This document shows, piece after piece, positions 22,721 to 35,500 of a stretch of DNA of 64,000 nucleotides. The DNA lies in contig JAMXSV010000023.1 in the NCBI GenBank assembly GCA_027559495.1, positions 682,001 through 746,000 of the forward strand, given 5' to 3'. The position numbers and the translations under genes are program-made. The notes below the pieces were generated by a model. The model had not been told where the DNA came from. It saw nothing but the letters and a program-made list of their open reading frames with translations, and ran no database searches. This DNA comes from Aurifilum marmelostoma. Its lineage: Eukaryota > Ascomycota > Sordariomycetes > Diaporthales > Cryphonectriaceae. Within the stretch, counting starts at the first letter, position 1. Every line of letters begins with the position of its first letter.

Positions 22721-25478
22721 GGTGTTTGAGATTTAGGAGTCGAGCGGAGTAGTGGATGGAGCAAGAAAGGCGCGCAAGTGCGATAGCAGTGGTCGGGAGA
22801 GTCAACAAAGGGTTGCGCGAGGAGGTAGGGTGCAGTCTCCTTAGAACTGGTGACGCATTTGTTAGTTTCGTTGTTGACGCCACGCAGAGGACTGTGGTAG
22901 CGCAAAGATGATGCGACTCGAATGATGTGAGAAATGGAGAGCCGCGCGAAGATCGCAGGGAAGAGGAGGAAGAAGAAGAGGAGGAGGCGGAGGAGGGGGG
23001 AGGTTGAGGAGGTGCGAAAGGTGAAGGGATGATCAGGGCGTGCCAGAGTCAATTGTGCGCATGGAGGACTAGAATCAAAGAGGGCGCGCGGCGCATGGCG
23101 AGAAAGCTCTGAAGGCTGGGGACCGCGATGTTGATTGGGTGGGGCGGGCGGGCAGGTGCACTGGTGCACCTTCAGAGGTGCAGGGGAAGGGTTTGCGGCG
23201 GGGCAGAGGCTGTTTTGGTGGGTGAGGTTTCGCGTGGGGACAGGCCAAGGTCCCTTGCTTGGGGCGGGGAAGATAGGCTTGATAAGATGCGTACTGCGTC
23301 GTACCTTTGCTAGACCAGAGGGTTTTAACGTTTTCTGTTGCGAACCCTGAACGTTGAGAAGCTAGGGTTGAGGTGGATGTGGTGGCGTGTGAGGGTTTGT
23401 AGACGACCCGGTCAGTCGAGAATGGCTTCTGGACGGCGGTGCAATGCTCGAGTTCAGGTCAGAGTCCGGGGCGAACGCGAGGTGCCTTGTCTGGTGGGTG
23501 CGCGAGAAGTGGCGTGTAAAGGGTGGGATGGTCTGAAGGTGGGCGGAGAAAGAAGAGGCGGAGGTTTGGTGAGGGGGGTTGAGTTGAGAGAGGATGGAGG
23601 AGGCTGAGAGAGAGTTGAGGGGGGATGAGGGTTTTGTGTGATGGAGACGAGACGGGAGGGTTGGGTGGGAGGAGAAGAGGAGGAAAAAGAAAGAGGGCGG
23701 AGGGAAATGGCGGGATGGATGGGGATGTTTTCGACGCGACCAGAAAGAGAGAAGAGAGAGCGACAGGACGGCAGGAAGCACCACACGCACATCCCAACCT
23801 GCTTGCCTGCACCGCGTATGGGCAGTGGGCAGGTGGGCATTCATGGGAATGGCAGTTGCAACCCCCCCCCTTAGTGCCACAGTCCTGCTAGGGGGAGAGA
23901 GAGAGGGTGGCAGTGGGAGGGCAGCCTCTGGAACGTCCAATCAAGTACCTAGTACAATTAGCGTCTGCTAGTTTTGCCGCCTTACATAAGTACTGTCTAC
24001 AATTGATTGAAAGTTGTGTTCGAGACTAGGCCGGCTGCTTGTCCCGGATGACCTTGTCCTTGCCCTTGCCTGCAGCATATATGTACCGTACACCGTAGAG
24101 CGTACTATGACAGTAGCTCGATACAGGAGCCTGAGTAGCTCTTGACCTCTCTGAGCCTCCCTCCAACCTAAGAAGGATGTTGCGTTCATACTTAGAAGAA
24201 GTAGAAGAAGGTGACTGCCCCGAATATAGAAGGGCTGGAGGCCACCGATCAGGTGTATTTCCACATACTCGCTATGTACCGTGAACTGCCGATGCCGAAC
24301 CTAACCTGGGCACCTACGCTCGCCTTGCCTTTCCTAGATTCTGGTCACTGAGACTTTTCTGCACTACCACCGTCTGCCTGCACCTGGATTCTCCACCCTG
24401 TTCACATTGCCCACCACTTCTCCCTCTCTTGTACGATGCTGCAAGTGCTCTCTCGTGTTGCAATGCTTCGATCCCTCAGGTCTAGACTCCACACCACCCG
24501 GAAAACCCTTGCCCACTTCCTACAGGTCTAAGCATCAGAAGGGGATGGAAGATCTGCATTGTATGTGGTTATGCCTTCTTCCGAGAGACTATGTCTGAAG
24601 TATTCGTAGGTAGCCTACAACATACGGTATTGACTGTAAGATGCTGGGGATCCCAGCCTTCAACAGCCCCATTGCCAGTCTCGCCCAATCATCTTACACA
24701 ACTTTCTCACCCAGGGCAAGGTCCCATAGCCCAGACGAAGACCTTTCGGACTGAGATGTACTATGTACCACAATTTCATGACAGGTACATGATATATGCC
24801 GTTCCAGAAAGACATAGACCTGACCAGTGATGGCTCTGCACAGCAATAGCGTCGCGTACCGGCAATAGTGTACCCAATACAGCCAGAGAGACACACGGGC
24901 GCCTCAAAGCCATAGCGGATCGGGCGATCCTTTGGTCATGCATCCCAACAGAAAAAGAAAGAATGAAACCCTCGAGATTAAATAATTGGGCAGATGCAGT
25001 GCTAATGTCCTCTCTGTGCGCCTGATCACGACGCCCCACGAGCCGTAATTCGCTATTAGTACCACGCTGCTGCAACTCGAGGCGCCGGGCACAACACACC
25101 CGGGGCGGCTCGGATGCATTGTCTTGCCCCAATGCGTACAGGCTGGACGAATGAGGTTTCTGTATGCTATGCGAATGTGTATACTATGACCTGTTGCTTC
25201 TGCTGCCGACAACAACCCGGATCCAGCTCCACCCTCTTAGCACACCCAGGATATCGCAAGCGAATGCAACTCCTCGACGCTGGCAGCCGTTCATCCAGTA
25301 GATTATATGTAGTAAGAAATTAGATGGTCAACAACGGCAGGTCGTTAAAACCAAAACAACGCCCTGCTGAATGCCCTGAGAGGCTTTAGGTGTTGGGGAA
25401 AACAAGAACAGCCTCCTGCTGTTTTACCAGGGCTGAGAGAAGAAAAAGAAGAAAAGAGACCGCCAACATGATGTGGGT
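22721..25478. other. KH-gene leader/promoter and 3' flank of the next gene
   Basis: No gene recognised. From about 22721 to 23900 the minus strand is strongly CT-rich, typical of a fungal promoter and 5' leader; the long Ser/Pro/Leu frames there (for example 23362-23940) are composition artefacts. GTAC-rich islands occur at about 23940-24300 and 24590-24800. Confidence 0.45.
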
Positions 25479-27540
25479 TTACCGCGATCTTAGTGACTCC
25501 TCGTTGCCCAGCCAGAAATTCCGGCAGGCTCTGTGGCCCCAATGCTCGACCCACCACTCACCAAAGCTATCCTCGACGTCGAAATCCACCCCCTTGACCC
25601 TCTCATCTCGCTTCAGACCGCATACGCAACATGCTTTTGGGGCCGTGGGCACTACCTTGGCCGTGGTGACGGCCATGTGGTCGTTGATCTCTGGCACTTT
25701 GAGCGGCTCCATCTTGACCACCTGCTTCTGGATGCCAATATTGGCGGCCGCCACCGCGCTCTTCAGCTTGCCGACGTGGTCGCGCCACACGCCGACCACG
25801 TCTGCGGCCTCGCGGTCCTCACGGGCTGCCTGTGTTTTGTCGATCCCGGCCAGCTTCATACCACCCTTGGACCCGGCGGCAGAGATGGACATGCCCTGCG
25901 AGAGGAATTTGTCGCGGTGCCAGCGGTGCTTACGGCCAGCAAGGACACGCGCTGCGACAGTAGACAGGACGAGATAGCCCCTTAGATAGTCCAGAGTGGC
26001 CGGATCGGCGTACACGCGCGATTTGACAGCCGGTGTCTGATTTGCTGTCGGCTTGTACAGCCTGACGTCAGCCTCCTCGAGGAGCTCGGGGAAGAGGGAG
26101 AGCAGAATAGACGGGGGCGGAACATTCGTCGGTGGGGGTCCGATGACTTCCTCGTTGGCTGAAGCCTTGCGCGGGCCGCTGGTCTTGGACGTGCGTCGTG
26201 GTGGTGCGGGCTGCGGCGTGTTGTCAACCGCATCCCAGTCCCAGCTTGACGACACTGCCGAGGGGTTTGCTGGTGTGGTAGTGGAGGCATCAGGCGGGAA
26301 GTCGGCGAATGCGTCCCAGTCGTCCTTGTCTGTCGCAGACTGCGCCCCGGGCCATGCGGTGACAGGAGTGGGCGACTTCTCCTTGTCGTCATCCTTGAGA
26401 TCCGCGGGAAAAGATCCAGAAATTGGTGTTGTCACGGCGAGTCCAGGAAAAGGATTTCTATCCGAGAAAGACGGTGACTTTGGAGCGTGAGGATACAGGG
26501 GGCTGGGGTTCAGAGATGGGGTGTTCAGGCTCAGGGTGGACTGTAGCGGTGTTGGAGGTGGTTTCCGTGTCTGCGAGGCCGTAGATGCTGTAGAAGAGAA
26601 GTTGGACAATGACGGCTGAGGCCCTGGTGCGCCGAAGTCGATAGAGATCAAATCTGCCAGTGCTGGTTGCACCGGAGCAGCCGGTTGCGCAGGCGCGGCC
26701 TTTGTGTCTACAGTCTCAAAGTCGCCAAAGTCATCATCGTCGTCGTCCTCTGGTGGCGGCACCCCATCAAAATCGTCGGCGTCGAAGAGGACATCCGAGT
26801 CGGCGGGTTTGGGTTTCGGTATTGAGACTTTGGGGGTTGGCTGGACCGGCTTCGGCAGCTGAGGGGACGCAAGGGACACCGGAGGTTTCGCAGCTGGCGG
26901 CGTCGTCGTCGTCTTCGCCTCCCACGATTGTCTGCCCTGCCAGGGCTCCGGCGCCTTTCCACCAGCCAGTCCTACCAGATTGTTTGACATCAGATCCATC
27001 GTGTCTGCTCGAAGTACACGGTGGCGCACGGGATGCGCCGGAGCGGCTTTTGGCTGTACTGTCGGGCTCGCTAGGCTGCTGCCCCCGAGTCTTGACGGCG
27101 GAGGCTTTGTCGATGTCGTGGATGGAGCTTCCATAAAATCTCCCCAACCAAACTCATCGTCATCGTCTTCTTCTGCCCCTCCTGCTGTCCCGCCTCCTCC
27201 GCCTCCTCCTCCCCCCCAGCTGCTGAGCTGGCTGTTGCGCCATAGCCGGACTTGCTTGGACGGCCCCCAGATTCCCCCAAATGTTGCTCCCATTTTGTGA
27301 TTGTTGTTGCTGTTGCTGCTGCTGCTGCTGCTGCTGCGGTTGTATTGAGGGCCACGGCTGTGTCGGAGTGTGGAAAGCGGGCGGAGAGGCCGTCTGACTC
27401 GACGGACTGAACAGGAAAGCAAAAGGATCAGTCGCTGTACTCGTTGTCGGCTTCGGCTGCGATTGCGACTGGGCGGCGTGGTTGGGCCGAGGACTGTTCG
27501 AGTTGAGCCCGGCGAACTCGGCAAAGAGATCAGCCGACAT
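25479..27540 (-). CDS. Conserved fungal protein with acidic-aromatic motifs (frame interrupted)
   Basis: About 686 residues once one surplus base is removed. The N-terminal frame starts at ATG 27540 (MSADLFAEFAGLN...) and runs to about 27215. The rest of the protein is in another frame from there to the stop at 25479. No intron fits; deleting one base from the seven-C run at 27211-27217 joins the two. The protein has Gln-rich and Pro-rich disordered stretches, several short acidic-aromatic motifs (DPFAFLF, FGWGDF, DDFGDFE, DWDAFADF) and a conserved C-terminus (AGRKHRWHRDKFLSQ..., then CCVCGLKRDERV and EWWVEHWGHRAC). The Cys/His pairs could bind a metal. Motifs of this kind bind clathrin-adaptor ear domains in other proteins, which suggests membrane traffic. 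I recall related proteins being labelled 'Ppk6', but no kinase domain is present, so I do not use that name. Confidence 0.7.
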
Positions 27541-28693
27541 GGTTCGTTGATAGAGTTGCGCTTCAAGATAACCTGATGGTGGCAGGAGAGTCGCAAACGC
27601 AGGAGAGAAAAAAAGAAGGAGGAGAGCACTTGGTTCTAAAGATTATGCGTACAGTCAAGCGAATGACAACTCCCAGAGGTGGAATGGCACGAGTGATGTT
27701 GGTGGAATTTGAAGTCAGGGAAACATGTTTGGCTCGGAGATATCGTCTCGACGTCTGCATGCAGCCCTGAGGCGTATGCATATGAGGATGTAGACGCGTT
27801 ACTCCGTTGTCCTCTCTAAATGCGTGTGTGAGTATGTGTGTGGGCGAGGAAGGAGTACGCTGTGCGGGTTGGGGGCCGGTTGGTTGGTGGGAGGGATTGC
27901 GTGCAGGGCGGCGATCAAGGATGCTTCCAGAAGGAGTTGAGGGCGAGATGCCCAGGACAGGAACAGTGGTGATCCATCCCCAAGTTCTTGGCTGCCGGTC
28001 CACGGCACAGCAGCTCCAACGCCACCGTGGTGCTGTACCACATGTACCATACATAGTAGCAGTGGTGGGGTTCATGACATGCCTGACCATGCTATAGGGC
28101 CTGTAAGGATTACTACGCAATTAAAAGCCCAAAAAATCAAAAGTAAATCGACCAGGGTCAGTGACAGGAATCCGCTGAGTCGGGCTCAGCACTGGTTCTG
28201 GCCGGCCCTTAGTTCTGACCCCCCTGGAACCCCTCGAGCCAGTGGATCGTGCCGCTAAAACAAAAAAAGGTCAGGTTCCTCTCAGGCCCTGGCCTGTGTC
28301 TTGCCCTGTAGTGGCTGTAGTTGACCCAGCGGCTCGCCGGGAGGTGGGCAGCCGCGTCTTTGGGCTTAGGGTGTTCAATGCGCGTCGGTCATCAACCGCG
28401 AATCTCTTGAAGACGACATGCCTTCGTCGTGAAACTCATCTCTTGGCGAGCCCCAGTCAGGGTCGTCGTGATATATTCTGCATGCTCCACATGCTTACCT
28501 TTTGCATTTCTCCCTGGTTGCATTTCTTTATAGACAATCATCAGCCATAGACTTCTTCGGTCGTCATCGTCGTCGTCGTCGTACGTCTGCGTGGGATCGA
28601 ATCGAATCGTATCCACATTCTGGTTACAGACGACAAACGATCCTCTTTTTTGTTTCGACCTGATCGGTGACTACGTGCTACTTTGTCATCGTC
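27541..28693. promoter_or_regulatory. Divergent promoter region
   Basis: This 1.15-kb interval separates the divergent genes at 25479-27540 (-) and 28694-31398 (+), so it should contain both promoters. It includes a GTAC-rich patch at 28030-28060 and a GTC/CGT repeat at 28555-28580. No specific binding site was recognised. Confidence 0.5.
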
Positions 28694-31398
28694 ATGAGGA
28701 CCCTGGATGATTCCAAGTATGCCACATAGTCCTCTCTCTCTCACACATCACACTCACACACATACACATACACAAACCCACCCACCCCTAGCTCTATCCA
28801 GGTGCGCGCAATCACTGACCTGATTCCTTGGTTTTCTTCTCTGTAGGGCGCGATGGGAGGAGACACTTAAGCAGAGCACCAATTTTGAGGACCTGCAACG
28901 CTCTGTGAAGTTTAATGGGCCCGGGAGTCCTTGTGTGGCAGGATGTCGATCTGTCTGCTGGAAGGTGAGAGATCCTTTCCCAACCTGGCTCGATATGACG
29001 AGTGCGAGGGTTCATCGGCTCACGAGAATGATAGGCCTTCCTTCTCTTCAAAGACGCCAACGCTGCCACCTGGTCCCATGTCCTTCTCGAGAACAGGAAC
29101 ACGTATAGCGCCCTCAGAGAACACTATCTCAAATACATCAAGCACCCAGAACTGCTCACAGAACAATCCCTCGACCCCCTCGCGGACGATCCTGATGTAT
29201 GTCTGGCCTCCTTTCTTTATCATTCCTGGTGAGCAACTATTGAATGCTGAGAACGTATAGTCGCCGTGGACGGCATCTCGGCAGGATGAGCTCATCCGCA
29301 GCGAGATCCTGCAGGATGTTCAGCGCCTGCCAGATGAGCCCTTTTACCATCTCGAGACCACCCAGACCCTCATCCTGGACATCCTCTTCATATGGGTTAA
29401 GCTGAACCCAGACGTGGGCGGCTACAGGCAGGGCATGCACGAGCTGCTTGCGCCTCTCCTCTATGTTGTGAACGAGGACGCCATCAGCCGCGATACCGTC
29501 GGTGATGCTGTGGCCGACCCCGTCATGGTCGAGATGCTCGACTCGTACTTCATCGAGCACGACGCCTTTGCTCTCTTCTCGAAACTGATGGAGCAGACCA
29601 AGCCTTTTTATGAGATCAGTGTGGACGCCAGCGGTCCTCTGTCCTCAGAGCAGAGCGCCATCGTCGAGAAGAGCAAGCAGATTCATGAGATCGCCCTCAT
29701 GAGCGTTGACCCGGAGCTGGCGAATCATCTCAAGGTCATCGAGGTCCTACCTCAAATTTTCCTGATGTAGGTTCCCCTGCCGCCCCTTGCTTTTGATAAT
29801 AGACGTGATATGCTAACGGAAAGGTTTGAAAACGTGCAGTCGGTGGATTCGCCTCCTGTTTGGGAGAGAATTTCCATTTGAGCAGCTGCTTATCCTCTGG
29901 GATACCATATTTGCATACGACCCAGCCCTTGAACTAATAGACTTGGTGTGCGTTTCCATGTTGATAAGGATCCGCTGGACTTGTAAGTTACGTCTGGACT
30001 AACGAGATGAGACAAATGATGTCCTGACACACATGAAAAACAGTACTCGAGGCGGACTACACGAGTGCCCTGCAGCTGCTGCTCAAGTACCCGGCCCCTG
30101 AGGCTCCCCATGGCCCACACACATTTGTAGATGATGCGCTCTACCTTAGAGACCACTACAACACCCAGGGTGGCTCCAGCATCATCATGAAGTACACTGG
30201 CAAGCTGCCCTCGCCAGTCGCAGAGCAGAGACCTTCCACGCCCGAGTCCAAATTCCCAGGCCTCTCGCTCAGGAGTAGGGCGCAAGGCGCACGGTCCCCC
30301 CTCTCCTCACCTGGGCGCTTCATATCGCAGCGCGGCGGTGTCGAGGCTCTGTTCCAGGGCGCGGCAAAGAACGTGATCGAGCGCGGTGAGAAGCTTGGTA
30401 TCAACCAGGCGGTCCGCGATGCCATGGGCGAGATCAGGCGGAACATGCAGGATCTCCGGGTCTCGAGCGGTAACAACTCTCGTTCAAACACGCCGACCGC
30501 GAGCCAACAAACTCTGTTCGCCAACGGCGTGCTTGCATCCCCAGGAGGTCTGCAGGCGCCCACGGCTGCGATGCTTGAACAGCGGAACAAGCAGCTGGCC
30601 ATGCTGCTGGACGAGGCCATCACCAGTCTGAAGGCGCTGGCCGCCGGCAACCTCGAGGGCGACAAGGACAAGAATCTCGAGACCGTAGAGATGGCGGCCG
30701 CCAAGGCGCAGTTTGTCAAGATCTACCTCGACGACTCATCACTCGATCTCAGCCTTGACCCTCCACCTCCTGCACTGCGGGATGGCGAGGTCAACACCCC
30801 TCATGTGATCATCGAAGACGCCGTTCCAGATATCCTCTCGGACCCAGCAGCGCCGGCGCCGTCGGGCGATATCATCAACAAGGAGACCTCTCCTAGCCTG
30901 ATGATAGCAGAAGACGAGATCATGACCGACTCGGAGGCCGCCGGCGCCACCACGCCCAAGATGAGCTCGCCGGTCGCTGCGACGACGATGGAGGGCATGG
31001 AAGCCTCGCCCCTGTCCCCATCCTCCAAGCCTCCCGACTCCGTCTCCCCAGCACGGCGACCGGCGGTCATTCCTACGCACTCGACCCTCGCGCAGTCGTC
31101 CTTCTCCCTGATGCTCGAGCCCGACGAGACCACCCCCAAGTCTGGAACGTCGCCAGTGTCCGTCACCTCCTCGGCCGCAACCGCCTCCGGCCCCGGAACA
31201 CACCGCAGCACAAAGAGGCCGAGCAACGCGTTCCTGTTTGGCGAGGTCGTCGCGGATGACGCGGAGAGCGTCGTGGCGGCTGGTGGCGGAAAGGGATTCA
31301 CGTCCGAGGACATCTTTGGCCTGGAGCCACTGAGACGGCCGAGTAAGGCTCGGGGCAAGTATGATGATCTCTTTGGGGGTGTGCTGGGCGAGAGCTGA
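28694..31398 (+). CDS. TBC-domain Rab GTPase-activating protein (TBC1D5/Gyp6-like)
   Basis: Join(28694..28716, 28847..28964, 29035..29196, 29261..29766, 29840..29982, 30044..31398), 768 residues. Every junction keeps frame and gives continuous family text: SKARWEETLK, CRSVCWKAFLLF, LADDPDSPWTA, LPQIFLIRWIRLL and RIRWTLLEADY. The TBC domain spans about residues 30-345 and has both catalytic fingers, IxxDxxR as ILQDVQR at 117-123 and YxQ as YRQ at 156-158, so it should be an active GAP for a Rab. The C-terminal half is disordered and Ser/Pro-rich. The split layout of the domain and the long linker resemble TBC1D5, which acts on Rab7 at endosomes; the target Rab here is inference. The first exon is only 23 nt, and its ATG was chosen because it joins in frame to the conserved second exon. 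Confidence 0.9.
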
Positions 31399-32567
31399 GA
31401 TGATATCATCTTGCTTTCGGCCGTGTATGTGTGAAAGCTGTATTGTGTGAAAGGGGTTAGGATGGGGGCAGGTCATCTTATAGGAAGGGGCTTGGGTATA
31501 TGACTGGTATTAGACACGTGAGAACGAATACCCTCAATATAAGACTTGCTTCAGAGCAGCGAGTAGATATAGCCATCACAATAAGGAAAAATTGCACCTT
31601 CTTGTTCTTTTCCACATGATGACCACCTTCGCCTACTTTGCGCTGATATGCCTTCTTATACTGCTGCATAGGTAAAATAAAGCGAGTGGTCAAAGCAGAT
31701 AATAGCTAGTTACCCCCCCCCCCCAAAAAAAAACCCCCCAGGCAGACTTTAACAAGACAGACGAGATCCAAAAATCACAAAAATTACCCAAGTATCCGGT
31801 AGATCCAGAGTCCCCAAGCCTAGTGGGATATTGCCCTCTCAAGAAGGGAAGAGAAACGAACATCATCTTCCACTTGTCGCATGACAAGATTCTCGACAAT
31901 CAATCTTACATTCAGGGACAAAGAAATAGAGGGATCATGACAGGCGGGGGACAAGAAAAAAGGATAGCAAGTAAGGCTACATGTATATAGCAAGGTTTCA
32001 GGGGCTGATGATATGATCTAGATATGAACTTCTCAACGCCGGTGAAAAGGGGGGGGCCTTGTTGTGTGGTAGCTAACAATCTGGGTTTGGGGGGTGGGGG
32101 GTGTGGTGGCTTTGATGGATTCATTTTTCTTTTGTTGTTGGGGGGGGGGGGGGTTGGTTGCTTCTTCCTCAAGGGGTATCTCTCTGGTGCTGTGATGATA
32201 TCCTTCCTCGTCTTCTTTTCCTCACAATTATGCCTCTTTCCTTTCCTTTCCTTTCCATTCGGGTCTCTTTTTTTGTCGCGTTTCCCTTCCCTTGCACGAA
32301 CGTACAAACCAAATCACGACGTGCCTCGCCTCGCCTATCCGTCAAGACACTATTAATGTTTCTCGCGTGAACTCACCTGCACATACAGACACATCAACAA
32401 CAACAATGACCACAACATCCGCCCGACGCCTCTTTCCTCGTACCTTTCAAGTTCGTCTCTAAACAGAGCATCCTCCCCCTCTAGTTCCAGTCTTGCACAC
32501 TTGCACACACACGTCTTCATCTTTAAGCTGTCCAAGATATCTCCTTTTCCCGCCGGCGCAAGTCGCC
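31399..32567. other. Convergent 3' regions
   Basis: No gene recognised between the convergent RabGAP (+) and PHD-finger (-) genes. The segment is rich in homopolymers: C and A runs at 31713-31733 and G runs at 32048-32056 and 32141-32154. A candidate poly(A) signal for the RabGAP lies at 31676. Confidence 0.5.
31676..31681 (+). terminator. Candidate polyadenylation signal AATAAA
   Basis: AATAAA lies about 280 nt after the RabGAP stop codon, a normal distance for a fungal 3' untranslated region. Confidence 0.35.
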
Positions 32568-35500
32568 TCAGCGAAACGATCGACCACTCTTGTGCGCCAA
32601 AGGGCTCGAGGCAGCAGCTGCGGCGGCCGCGGCGCTCGACACAGGTGGACCCATCTTGGAGGAGGTACCACCACCAGCAGCACCAGCATTCGCCCGTCCG
32701 GTATTGCGCATCCTTCCGCCGCGCATGTTGGGCGTGTTTGCACAGAACGCGCAGATGTACACATGGGGCACGTCGTGTGGTGTGGCCATGTCGATGCACC
32801 GACCGTGGAGAAGGCAGTCGCACGAGTGGCTATTGGGTGGGGAGAGGAGTTGGTCAGCACTGTTGTTGAGTTTGTCTTGTTTGTTTGTTTGTTTGTTTTT
32901 TTCTTAGTGGCAGAGACGTGGTGGGCGCTTTACCCCACGCGCATAAGGTTGCTTGGATAGGGGCGCACCAAGACCGAGTAGACAGCTATAGCTTGCGCAT
33001 AAAAGGCATGGTGGGTCACGCGAGAAAGGAATAAAAGAAAGGGAACCACATCGAACGCCGCATTTTCTGAGCCGAAACCAACCTAAGAGAGGATAGGGCG
33101 ATGGACGGCACAGGAAAACAAGACAAAAGTACTTACCATTTCACCAAGAAGGCCCCTTCGCCCGCCTCAGGCCTGTTACACACGCACCGCACCTGGCCCT
33201 GCTCCCTGCCGTGCGTGGGAGACGCCCCTGGCAGACTTGCCTCTGAGATGGTGGACGAGCTGCTTCTCGGACCAGGCGGGAACCTTAGCCTGCCTCCTCC
33301 GCTGCCAGGCTGCTGGCCACTGCTCGGCCGTCTCGGGTTGACTGCCTGCATGACCTTGCGCAGCTCTGCAGCGGCATCACTCAGGCTCCCGCCGGTGGAG
33401 GGCCGTTGCGATTGCTGCGAGGACGGAGGAGGCGGCTCGACATCCCCCGTGGTATCTGCCTCGTCCCTTCGGAAGGAGTTCATTGAGGGTCGGTCGCTGA
33501 ACGAGCGGCGCTGGATACGAGCCTGCGCGAAGATGTTGCTGCTGCTGCTGCTGGCTGTCGGCGGTCTCGGGTTGCCTGAGCTGGAGCCTCTGCGCGGGTC
33601 GGGGAAGGCAAAGGACGGGTTGCGGCTGGGAATGATGATAGGTTCATCATCCGAAGAAGACGAGTAGTCGTCGTCTGAGACGGGCGATGTGGCCGAGAGA
33701 CGAAGAAAATTACTCCATGAGCTCCGTTGGCCAAACTGCTGACTGCTAGTGGCTAATGGGTCCAGTTCTAGTGTTTGCTCGTCGTCGCCAGCGCCCTCAC
33801 CATCTACCACTGTCTCGGCATGTGCCCGGCCGTTCTCGTCAATGACGAACTTGACGGATGTCCTCTTGGCGCTGCTTGGCCTTGGTGGAAGGTTGGCAGT
33901 GTTCTCGGGGATGGAGGTGAGGCTCGATAGGCGGTGATGGTGCGACGATTTCAGCGGCGAGCTTCTCCCGCCGGGCCGCCCGCCTGCAGCCATCTGCGCA
34001 CGGCTACTATTGCTGCTTGAATTCGCAGCCTGGGACGGTAGATTGGGCTGGCGGTTCGTTACGGGCCGGGCAGGTGCCAGCACTGGCAGGGGATTTCGAC
34101 CTCCACCCACAGTCCGCTTGCCGCCTCTCGCACTCTCGCTGAAGCTCCGCGACAGGTTTGGTCGGCCATCTGATTTCTTCGCGGAGGAGATGGCAGGCGC
34201 ACGGCCGAGCTTTTTGCGCTGTTGCTGACCCTTGCTTGCTTCCTGACCTCCTCCAGCTGGTGGAGCGCTGTTGTCGGTCTTGTTGTCTGCACGCACGGTC
34301 GACTCCGTAACCCTAGGCTCGGCAGTCATGACCGCGGGGGCCGAAGACGTTGGGTGCTGTGATGTGATAGTGTCCATGGACATGGACATGGTGCCGTGGT
34401 CTAGGGGCGCCGAAGTCGTGGGCTGACTGAACAACATACCCGGATCAACACCGCCAGGACTGGCGCTGAAGGGATTGTCCATCATCTGGAACGAGCCTAG
34501 AAAGCTCTGGCTGGGAGACTCCTGGCTCAGGCCTGGAGTCGACATGCTTGCCGTCTTGGGTGCAAGAGCACGCTCGCGCCTCGGGGTGACATGCTGCTGC
34601 TGGACATTCGAGCCTCTCGACGACTGCTGTCGGTAATGGGTCTGCTGGTCTGCCGGCACAGCCATTTCTTGCTGCTGCTGCTGCTGCTGCTGAAACATCT
34701 GGTCTGCGCTTCCCCAGTCCATCGAGTCCATCTGCCCGTGGGCATGATTCTGCACCGAGCCTGTCTGAAAGATATCCGCCCCAGCAGCCGAGAGGTCCAC
34801 GTCGATAGCCAGTGCACCGCCCGAGTGCATCCCTGAGGCATCCATATCCAACCCCCAGAACGGTCGGGGGCCCGTGATGGGCGGCGCGGTGGCCGGCCCC
34901 ACCTGATAGCTGAAGACATCCTCCGGGTTCCCTGTAACAAAAGCAGTGTCCAGATGAGGCGGCGGCGGCGGCGGCGGCGCCCCTGAGAATTCCGGCTGCG
35001 GGAAACCCTGATCCTGCATGTTGTCCATCTGGGGCTTGGGCGCGAGCTTGCGCCCACCCCTGGACGAGGGAGGGGGAGTCGCAGTCTGAGTCTGCTGATG
35101 TCCCTGCGCAGGAGCTGGTGGTGACCTGGGTGCCGTTCCAGAAACACTTGCTCTCCGAGGCTTCTTGGCCAACCTCCGACCTTGCTGCTGGGCACTGGAC
35201 TGTTGTTCTTGTCCCTGCACCTGCTGCGATGCCTTTGTCGTAGTGCTCAAGTCGGCAGGGGCAGCAGCAGCAGCAGCCCTGGCAGCAACCTCGTGTGAGA
35301 ATGCTAACGAACCAGACGACGATGGCAGCCGCCGGGCGGGATCAACGGGGGCGAGGTTGACAGGATCGGCCGTGAAATGATTCGCATGGGCTGCAATCTC
35401 GACGGCAACCACCTGGGCAGACAGTGGTCGTTTCCTACCCGTCGTCGTCCCTGTCGTCGACGGGGCCACCACAGGACTCTCGGGCACAAAGTCGGGGTTG

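Noticed and set aside
23362..23940. Long Ser/Pro/Leu open frames on the minus strand
   Set aside because: They come from a CT-rich promoter/leader stretch in several overlapping frames; none resembles a protein family.
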